From CAYSLA01 sp964431685 (GTDB taxonomy: Bacteria; Armatimonadota; UBA5829), in contig CAYSLA010000073.1 in NCBI GenBank assembly GCA_964431685.1, positions 1-15,886 on the forward strand: a stretch of DNA of 15,886 nt. The letters are read 5' to 3'. The position numbers were made by a program, and so were the translations under genes. Shown here piece by piece: positions 7,512-13,245 of this stretch. Below the pieces are notes generated by a model, which worked only from the letters and a program-made list of their open reading frames with translations, ran no database searches and was not told the DNA's origin. Position 1 is the stretch's first letter, and each line of letters opens with the position of its first letter.

Positions 7512-10500
7512 TTACCTCCACCCAATGATGTCCGGCGTGCGGCTAAGCCCAAATGGCTTGCCCGCGCCAGCAAGCAGGTTCGCGAGATTGTTTCTTACCT
7601 GGATTGTCACCGTATTCTCGCCGGTGGAGAATGCCGGTGTGACGTCGAACTCGTAAGGCGCCCACAGCCTTTGTCCTATTCCTATACCATTCATGACTAC
7701 CCTGACCGCGTCTCTTGCCGAATGAAGATCGAGTGTCACGCGAGAGTAAAGCTCTTCCGTGTCGAATCGCAGCGTGTATGTGGTGGTTCCCGAGAAGAAC
7801 GGGTGCGTCTGCGAGAGCCTGAGTGGATCTTGATGAGACGGCCCTGAATCAGGTTCAGGGTCAAATCCCGTCCTATCAAACCCGGTCTCAGTGCAGATTG
7901 CTATCTGCCTTCCATCCAATCTGACCAGGAAGTCCCCGACGAACCGCAGCGGCTCACTGAGCTTAGTCGGAGAAACGACGCGTATCAGGTTCGATCCCGG
8001 CATCAGAATCTGCGAGACGTCTGCGTGCACGTCAAACCAGTCAGTGAGGTATCCTGTCCGTCCTCCAAACTCTGGGAGACACGGATGGAGCTCGATTTGC
8101 TGGTCATTTATGTACAGTTCGCATTCGGCATAGTCGCGGTCCAACACGAGCCTGATACCCTCAGTTGCGCCGTCGATCTCGAAGCGAGCTTCGTAGGTTC
8201 CCGCAAATGCATCGAAGTCGGGAGTGTCCTGAGCCCAGTTGACCGGCATATACCGAGGGTTGTCGCGGACATCAACATTGGCTGGGTGACCATTCGGCCC
8301 CCGGTACTCGAAATCAAACACGCAGGCCACGTTGAACGGAACACTCGCGGTAAGACTGACAGCTTCGATCGGGTGTGGTTTCAAATCGCGCCCGATCGGC
8401 AGAGGATTGGTTTTTCGGGACTTGAGTGGAGCTTGCGGAACCCAAGTCCCGAAACTAGCCCACGCGACGTCTGTTAGTTTCGGGGTTTCCGGGTTGGGTT
8501 GGCCACTCGGTGCACAATCCGCACACTCCGTGGCCCAACCCTCAAATCCCGAAATACCGGCATGTCCGGCCCGACACTCCTGTTGGGCATTGCCGTAGGG
8601 GAGCACTTCCACGTGCTCCCGTCCCGCAGCATCGGCATCGCTACCCACGATGAAGTAGGCCTGGTTTGGGTGAAATCGAAGCTGCGTCTGCAGTCTTGTT
8701 CCTGTCTTGCGGGTCTCAAGCGGCGTCGTAGCTCCCGTTTCCGGATCGAAGATGGCGGGGCTGTCATATCCCGACAACACCGCCGTGATCTTTCGGTGCT
8801 TCTCAGAGCGATTCACCAGGAACGTGATCGGCCTTGCGTCTCTTTCTCGCCTGTAGACCATTATCTCATCAGCCCCGCCGCCGCTGAGCCGGATGTCCTG
8901 TGCGACGTCCTTCGCCAGTACGCTGACCAATGCCTCCATGGCGTCACTCGACACGAAGTTTGCCCCACCCATGTTAGTCGGTTGGTTTTCCTTGTTTGAT
9001 CCTACCGATCTGTAGAACGCGTGCACTGTCACTCCCTCGCGAGCGATCTCGCCGAGGCGGGCGACCTCCTGTGGTCTCAGATACGGCTGTGGCGGGACAA
9101 TCAATGTATCGTAGGCCTCGTCGGCCAGCCGGATCGCTCCGCCCACTACTTCGGCGCGGTTCAGATCAGAGAAATCAACGAAGTCGAAGTCGACGTGCCG
9201 CTTTACCAGTTCCAGCACTAGCGAGTTTGTGAAATTGTCGATGTGGGCGAATTCCGGCGTCTTTCCGTCGGGTTGGTATGAGGCGTGCAGACCCGTTATC
9301 GGATACAGCACAGCAACCTGGCAGATGTGTCTGCCGTGGGTGAGCATGCTCTCCAGACGCTTGACGTATCGGGCGAACTCTCCGAAATCGTCCCAGTGCG
9401 GAGACTGGTAGAAAAAACTTGGAGGGCTTTCCCTCTTCATCGGACCCGAGATCGTGTGGAACAGCGCGTGCGGCACCAGGAGATTGATGCCGAGCGCGAA
9501 CTGCCAGTTCACCACGCGTCTCAGATCGGCATACGTCGTTGGCCAGTCCATAGCCCCGAAGCTCTCGCTCATCGCGTAGGGCTTTCCGGAGACGTGCGCG
9601 ATGGACGAGCACAGCTTGTGGCCGATTATTGATATCCAGTAGTTGCCCAGGGTTTGCTTGAGAAGATGGTCGACTCCCGGGATGTCCATTTCGCGCAGCG
9701 AAGCCGCAGCGTCGGCCTGGAAGCGTATCTGATACTGGAGTGGTTCCTCGTGGTTGTTGTGCCCGGTGTATGTGAGCCCGTTTCTGCGGCACCAGCCGCC
9801 GAGGTTTGCGTGATAGCGATCGGCGAATAGCCGACCCACGTGTTGCCAGAAGTCTGCTCGGAAAGCCATCGATTCGGCCCCTGGGTAGAACAGATTCGGA
9901 ATGAACGGGGTTGGGTCGTAGCCATACGCGGCCTCGAAGGTCTCGAATAGATCGTAAGTGAACGGGATGCGCTTGTCATCGTATCCGGCACTGGCCCAGT
10001 AGACCGAAGGTTCATCGGTGAACACAGCAACGATGGTCTTCCCAAACTCCTCGCCAAACCTGCGCTTGTACTCGTCGTATGTCAGGCGCTTGAAGCAGTC
10101 GACTGCGTCCGTGTTCATCGTGTCCACGTAGTACTCGTCAAAGCCCAGCCGGCAGTCAAATATCTTCCAGTCGCCGGTCAGACCTGAGAGAGCGCTCAGA
10201 TCTTCGAGCCGCCGTGTCTTGGTGATGTTGCCGCACTCTATGTTGGCTGCGACAACGATCTCCCCCATTTCGAAACAGTCGAGATCAATCGCCGCAACCG
10301 GAACTTCCGAGACCTCCAGGAACTTGCTCTGGAACCGCTGATCAATCTTGGGCACGCGAAGACCCGCGGTGCCGCTGGGCCAGTTGAGCTCATCATATAT
10401 CCACAGCCGCATGCCCAGCTTCCTTGCCACGTCGACGCACCAGCCGAAGATGGCAAACCAGTCTTCTGACAGGTACTCCACTTCCAGCCCGTAGCGAGGG

Positions 10501-10622
10501 TGCACGACTACCTCGCTGACGCCGGCGTCGTGCATCATTCGCATCTCGCGCTCTACGTGCCACTGGTCGATAGGGCCGTTAAGAAACCAAAACGGTATGG
10601 GTGATCTGGGCTGAAAAGTCAT
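7512..10622 (-). CDS. GH106-like (alpha-L-rhamnosidase-type) glycoside hydrolase
   Basis: The protein is 1036 residues from the ATG at 10622. The N-terminal TIM barrel carries FWFLNGP (11-17), the GH106-type motif LWIYDELNWPSGTAG (73-87), FTDEPSVY with E204, YTGHNNHEEP (285-294) and YAMSESFGAMDW with E353. E204 and E353 are the best candidates for catalytic acid and base. The C-terminal third is built of beta-sandwich, sugar-binding-like modules; the last contains WAPYEFDVTPAF followed by a GENTVTIQVRNN segment, as in GH2/GH106 proteins. There is no signal peptide, so it should act in the cytoplasm on imported oligosaccharides. The frame is open to a TTG at 10760, but homology starts at MTFQPRSPIPFWF. 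No good Shine-Dalgarno was found. The fold family is fairly sure; rhamnose specificity is not. Confidence 0.8.
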   Translation of the reverse strand: MTFQPRSPIPFWFLNGPIDQWHVEREMRMMHDAGVSEVVVHPRYGLEVEYLSEDWFAIFGWCVDVARKLGMRLWIYDELNWPSGTAGLRVPKIDQRFQSKFLEVSEVPVAAIDLDCFEMGEIVVAANIECGNITKTRRLEDLSALSGLTGDWKIFDCRLGFDEYYVDTMNTDAVDCFKRLTYDEYKRRFGEEFGKTIVAVFTDEPSVYWASAGYDDKRIPFTYDLFETFEAAYGYDPTPFIPNLFYPGAESMAFRADFWQHVGRLFADRYHANLGGWCRRNGLTYTGHNNHEEPLQYQIRFQADAAASLREMDIPGVDHLLKQTLGNYWISIIGHKLCSSIAHVSGKPYAMSESFGAMDWPTTYADLRRVVNWQFALGINLLVPHALFHTISGPMKRESPPSFFYQSPHWDDFGEFARYVKRLESMLTHGRHICQVAVLYPITGLHASYQPDGKTPEFAHIDNFTNSLVLELVKRHVDFDFVDFSDLNRAEVVGGAIRLADEAYDTLIVPPQPYLRPQEVARLGEIAREGVTVHAFYRSVGSNKENQPTNMGGANFVSSDAMEALVSVLAKDVAQDIRLSGGGADEIMVYRRERDARPITFLVNRSEKHRKITAVLSGYDSPAIFDPETGATTPLETRKTGTRLQTQLRFHPNQAYFIVGSDADAAGREHVEVLPYGNAQQECRAGHAGISGFEGWATECADCAPSGQPNPETPKLTDVAWASFGTWVPQAPLKSRKTNPLPIGRDLKPHPIEAVSLTASVPFNVACVFDFEYRGPNGHPANVDVRDNPRYMPVNWAQDTPDFDAFAGTYEARFEIDGATEGIRLVLDRDYAECELYINDQQIELHPCLPEFGGRTGYLTDWFDVHADVSQILMPGSNLIRVVSPTKLSEPLRFVGDFLVRLDGRQIAICTETGFDRTGFDPEPDSGPSHQDPLRLSQTHPFFSGTTTYTLRFDTEELYSRVTLDLHSARDAVRVVMNGIGIGQRLWAPYEFDVTPAFSTGENTVTIQVRNNLANLLAGAGKPFGLSRTPDIIGWR

Positions 10623-10712
10623 AGGAGTGTGCTCTAGTCTCGATTTCGTATTCGCTACAATTGCCTCTTCTACGAGTTGTGTGTGGGTTCCTTCCAGAAG
10701 GGTAGTAGAGTG

Positions 10713-10771
10713 GTGTATCGGGAATCTTGTTCCCGACACCAGTGTGCGTTGCGGTAACAAGTTCCCGCAAC
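10713..10771. other. Two similar hairpins upstream of the GH106-like gene
   Basis: CGGGAA (10719-10724) pairs with TTCCCG (10730-10735), flanked by GTGT/ACAC (10713-10716/10736-10739) that extends the stem across a 2-nt bulge. Next, GTTGCGGTAAC (10748-10758) pairs with GTTCCCGCAAC (10761-10771) with one mismatch and only 2 nt between the arms. Both contain a CGG...TTCCCG core, as if copies of one unit. They lie in the 236-bp spacer before the glycosidase. This spacer holds no gene and no convincing promoter that I can see. Confidence 0.4.
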
Positions 10772-10802
10772 ACCGACCGAATCACAAGCATCGTACAGCG
10801 CA

Positions 10803-10833
10803 AAGGCGACGGGAGTGCTGCTCCCGTCGCCTT
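10803..10833 (-). terminator. Probable terminator of the PEP-CTERM gene
   Basis: AAGGCGACGGGAG (10803-10815) and CTCCCGTCGCCTT (10821-10833) form a perfect 13-bp GC-rich stem with a 5-nt loop. It begins 26 bp past the PEP-CTERM stop codon. On the minus strand the stem runs into CCTTT, a short T-run, so it is a plausible but not ideal intrinsic terminator separating this gene from the glycosidase operon. Confidence 0.6.
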
Positions 10834-10858
10834 ACCAATTTCAATACCGTTTACGGGT

Positions 10859-11380
10859 CTAGCTTCTGCGTCTCCAAGCGAGTCCCAGGACTCCGCCCAG
10901 ACCGGAAACCAAGGCCAGAACGCTGGACGGCTCAGGTATGCAAGGCACTACTCCGTCGAGCGCTCGGATGTTCGCATCACCCATGCCAGTCGAAGATGGC
11001 ACTGCGATGTTCTTGATAGTGATCTCAAACGAGCCCTTGTCCACGACAAAGCAGCCTTTGCTGAACCTTGCATCGGCCCAAGCGTCATCTTCCCACAGCC
11101 CAAGACTGAGGTCTGGAACAACGGTACTCGTGGTCATCGTGAGGACGCTGTCAACGTAGACCTCAAAGATGTCCCCGGTTACGCCGCCGTCCGTCACCTG
11201 GATCGTGGCCGGGCCGGTAGTGGTCAGCGAGAAACTGGGTGTCGCCCACACATCAGGGCCGCCGGACCATCCAAACGTACTCCAACCCGCACCGACCACC
11301 AACGGGTCAGCGGACACATTCACTGCCGCAAATACGGCTACTACAGCAACAACAACAAACAAAGCAACTCTCGATTTCAT
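10859..11380 (-). CDS. PEP-CTERM sorting domain protein, exported
   Basis: This 173-residue protein has an N-terminal signal peptide (MKSRVALFVVVAVVAVFAAV, cleavage expected near residue 24) and a C-terminal PEP-CTERM tripartite tail: IPEPSS (PEP at 149-151), a hydrophobic segment VLALVSGLGGVLGLAW, and a basic end RRRS. Such proteins are exported and processed by an exosortase, usually in bacteria with exopolysaccharide. The middle (25-145) is beta-rich with no recognised domain; cysteines 110 and 147 could form a disulfide. GGAGG lies 5 nt before the ATG, deciding the start over an in-frame TTG four codons upstream. No exosortase is in the window. The gene is divergent from the DUF6067-like gene. 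The first 38 bases recur beyond the scaffold gap (ATG copy at 11535) because of the assembly duplication. Confidence 0.88.
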   Translation of the reverse strand: MKSRVALFVVVAVVAVFAAVNVSADPLVVGAGWSTFGWSGGPDVWATPSFSLTTTGPATIQVTDGGVTGDIFEVYVDSVLTMTTSTVVPDLSLGLWEDDAWADARFSKGCFVVDKGSFEITIKNIAVPSSTGMGDANIRALDGVVPCIPEPSSVLALVSGLGGVLGLAWRRRS

Positions 11381-11397
11381 TTTTTCCTCCAAAGCAA
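11343..11397. repeat. 55-nt direct duplication, left copy at scaffold gap
   Basis: These 55 bases, ending exactly at the gap, are identical to 11498-11552. They cover the Shine-Dalgarno, start codon and first codons of the PEP-CTERM gene. Identity over a length that is a common assembler k-mer, with both copies abutting the Ns, points to an unmerged contig overlap rather than a biological repeat. Confidence 0.9.
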
Positions 11398-11497
11398 NNN
11401 NNNNNNNNNNNNNNNNNNNNNNNNNNNNNNNNNNNNNNNNNNNNNNNNNNNNNNNNNNNNNNNNNNNNNNNNNNNNNNNNNNNNNNNNNNNNNNNNN
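11398..11497. other. Scaffold gap of 100 Ns
   Basis: There are exactly 100 consecutive N characters, the conventional placeholder for a gap of unknown size. The flanking 55-nt copies suggest that the two contigs really overlap and that no sequence is missing. On that reading the true spacer is 155 bp shorter than shown. Confidence 0.97.
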
Positions 11498-11552
11498 ACA
11501 GCAACAACAACAAACAAAGCAACTCTCGATTTCATTTTTTCCTCCAAAGCAA
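11498..11552. repeat. 55-nt direct duplication, right copy at scaffold gap
   Basis: This is identical to 11343-11397 and begins at the first base after the gap. It contains a second copy of the PEP-CTERM start codon (11535-11533) and its GGAGG. The sequence to its right (11553 onward) should be the real upstream region of the PEP-CTERM gene. Confidence 0.9.
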
Positions 11553-11609
11553 CATTAAGTAGCGTTCACTGAACTGTCTGTGGCTCTTTAGCCAGTTAAG
11601 CACAGTAAC

Positions 11610-11636
11610 ATTCTACCCGACGGCAGACCGCGCCAA
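11610..11636 (-). promoter_or_regulatory. Candidate promoter of the PEP-CTERM gene
   Basis: On the minus strand TAGAAT (11615-11610) matches 5 of 6 bases of the -10 consensus. TTGGCG (11636-11631) is a weak -35 at a short 15-nt spacing. An A8 tract (11658-11651) lies just upstream and could act as an UP element. If the gap duplication is collapsed, the leader would be about 68 nt. Confidence 0.35.
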
Positions 11637-11743
11637 ACCTTAGCACACGGTTTTTTTTCTACTGATCCCGTGGCGCAGCTATCTGGCGCATTTCTGGCTG
11701 GGCGCGATCTGGAATCGCGCACAGTCGTGGTGAAGCGCAAGTG

Positions 11744-11752
11744 TGATATAAT
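11744..11752 (+). promoter_or_regulatory. Extended -10 promoter for the DUF6067-like gene
   Basis: TGATATAAT is a perfect extended -10 element (TGnTATAAT). No good -35 is seen 16-18 nt upstream, as is usual for extended -10 promoters. Transcription should start near 11759, giving a leader of about 34 nt that includes the AGGAGG before the ATG at 11793. Confidence 0.6.
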
Positions 11753-11792
11753 GAACGGGTTGCACTTGCCGACCGCTAAATCAGGAGGTTCA

Positions 11793-13094
11793 ATGACTCG
11801 ATCCCTTTCTATGGCGGCAACCAGCTTCACCGCCATATTGCTTCTTGCGATCAACCTGTCTGCGATGCCGGGCCAGGGAAGTGAAGCCCTGTCACCGGCT
11901 CTGGCAGAAATATCACTCAGTGGCGTGCCGTTCTGGGCCGATGTGCCAGATTTTCGACACATTCTGTCCGAAATCGAGTACGGAGGCTCAGTAGAGCTCG
12001 ACGCGCCCGGAAACACACTGCGCGCAAACACTGAAGATGGGCATATGGCGCACTCCCACCCGCCGTCAGACCAATCGAACAAGTCGCTGATTATCGGCGT
12101 GAGGAGAGCGCCGGTCGCCCGGAGGGCGTGGTTGGAAGCCGAACTGAAAGACGCCGACCAGAAACCCAGGCGTGTAAACCTGGCGTTGCGGAGCAGCGAC
12201 GGAAGAACCGTGTTGCACCGCGAGGTCATGGTCGCCTATGGAAGACCCGGTGCCGCCTTGATAGACACGTCAGATTTGCCGCAAGGTGATCACACAGTCG
12301 TGGTTCTGGACGCCGTTGGCAGACCGGACTCGACGGTGCCCGGTAAGAGCCTCGAATCAGCTTCTGATATCTCTGGGTTTCCCTCTGAGGAGGGATCCAC
12401 GGCCTCCACAGGAGCCTCGGCGTGGGCGGACGTGCATGGTGAAGGAAATGAGTGGAGCTGCTGGGGGCGCACATATCAGATATCTGTGAGCCAGCCGCTC
12501 CTGGCACAGATCACCAGCCAGGGGCAGAACTTATTGTCGCGCCCCATGTTTGTTGGGATAACCGCGGGAGGCAGAGAGCTTGCCTGGGCGCACCTCGGCT
12601 CGAAGCTTGTTGAGAATGCGCCGGGTAGAAGAAGCATGGTCAGCGAGTTCGCCGCAGGGAGTGTCAGACTTCGGCTCATCACTTCGCTGGAATATGATGG
12701 GCTGCTGCAGTTCGATATGCGAATTGCCGGCTCCAATGGTCACGCATTGCTGGACTCGGTATTCGTGGACATCCCTTTGAAGCCGGAGAACGCCAGATAC
12801 GTTCTTCCGGAATGGCCTGGCGCTGCTGAGGGTGAGCTACTTGGCGATGATGTGTCTGGGCCATTCACATACTGGCTGTGGTTAGGCGGTGAGAATGTTG
12901 GTCTGATCTGGTGCGGCGAGTCAGGTCAAGACTGGCGCAACGAGGATCCCGGCAGGCAGATCGAGATCATACGGCGGAGAGAATCCACCATTCTGCGACT
13001 CAGGCTGATCGATACGCCAACCCGGCTCGATCATCCAATGGAGTACAGATTCCTGCTTCAGGCGACACCTGTGAAGCCGGCTCCGTCCGGCTAG
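11793..13094 (+). CDS. Secreted DUF6067-like beta-sandwich protein (stand-alone module)
   Basis: The protein is 433 residues from the ATG at 11793, which has AGGAGG 4 nt upstream. In-frame ATGs further upstream lack this and would hide the signal peptide (hydrophobic TAILLLAINLSA, residues 13-24; cleavage near 31). The C-terminal segment TYWLWLGGENVGLIWCGESG followed by DW (to 381), then LRLRLIDTPTRLD (401-413) and FLLQATPVKP (420-429) resembles the N-terminal beta-sandwich of DUF6067 proteins, large secreted putative glycoside hydrolases. In those a TIM-barrel half normally follows the QATPVKP stretch; here TAG comes three residues later. Residues 180-215 are Ser/Gly-rich and may be a linker. 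It could be a carbohydrate-binding accessory protein or a truncated enzyme. The family call comes from recognition of motifs only. Confidence 0.6.
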   Translation: MTRSLSMAATSFTAILLLAINLSAMPGQGSEALSPALAEISLSGVPFWADVPDFRHILSEIEYGGSVELDAPGNTLRANTEDGHMAHSHPPSDQSNKSLIIGVRRAPVARRAWLEAELKDADQKPRRVNLALRSSDGRTVLHREVMVAYGRPGAALIDTSDLPQGDHTVVVLDAVGRPDSTVPGKSLESASDISGFPSEEGSTASTGASAWADVHGEGNEWSCWGRTYQISVSQPLLAQITSQGQNLLSRPMFVGITAGGRELAWAHLGSKLVENAPGRRSMVSEFAAGSVRLRLITSLEYDGLLQFDMRIAGSNGHALLDSVFVDIPLKPENARYVLPEWPGAAEGELLGDDVSGPFTYWLWLGGENVGLIWCGESGQDWRNEDPGRQIEIIRRRESTILRLRLIDTPTRLDHPMEYRFLLQATPVKPAPSG

Positions 13095-13245
13095 CACCCG
13101 ACTCCGGCGACTACCGATCAGCTGTCGCGCCATAGAGCAGAAGTTAGCCGATCCTTAGGCAGGAATCGTTGCGTGCACTGCGGTAGTAGATTGTTGGCCA
13201 ATCACGCGTTGCGGCGAGTGCTATCGCTGAGAATGAGGATGTGTC

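Noticed and set aside
10623..10760. N-terminal extension of the glycosidase from TTG 10760
   Set aside because: The 46 extra residues are low in homology-like features, run through the hairpin region and begin at a TTG without a ribosome binding site.
11343..11552. Tandem PEP-CTERM gene starts as a biological duplication
   Set aside because: The identity is exactly 55 nt and both copies end at the N gap, which is better explained as a k-mer overlap left by the assembler.
11646..11670. CACGG, T8 and CCGTG as a terminator hairpin
   Set aside because: The stem is only 5 bp and the T-run is in the loop rather than after the stem, so it is not terminator-like.
11670..11792. Upstream ATGs for the DUF6067-like gene
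   Set aside because: They lie before or within the -10 promoter region and would put 41 residues ahead of the signal peptide; the ATG at 11793 has AGGAGG.
11588..12229. 213-codon minus-strand ORF between the PEP-CTERM gene and the DUF6067-like gene
   Set aside because: It overlaps the start of the DUF6067-like gene and its promoter, has no recognised motif and looks compositionally like an antisense frame.
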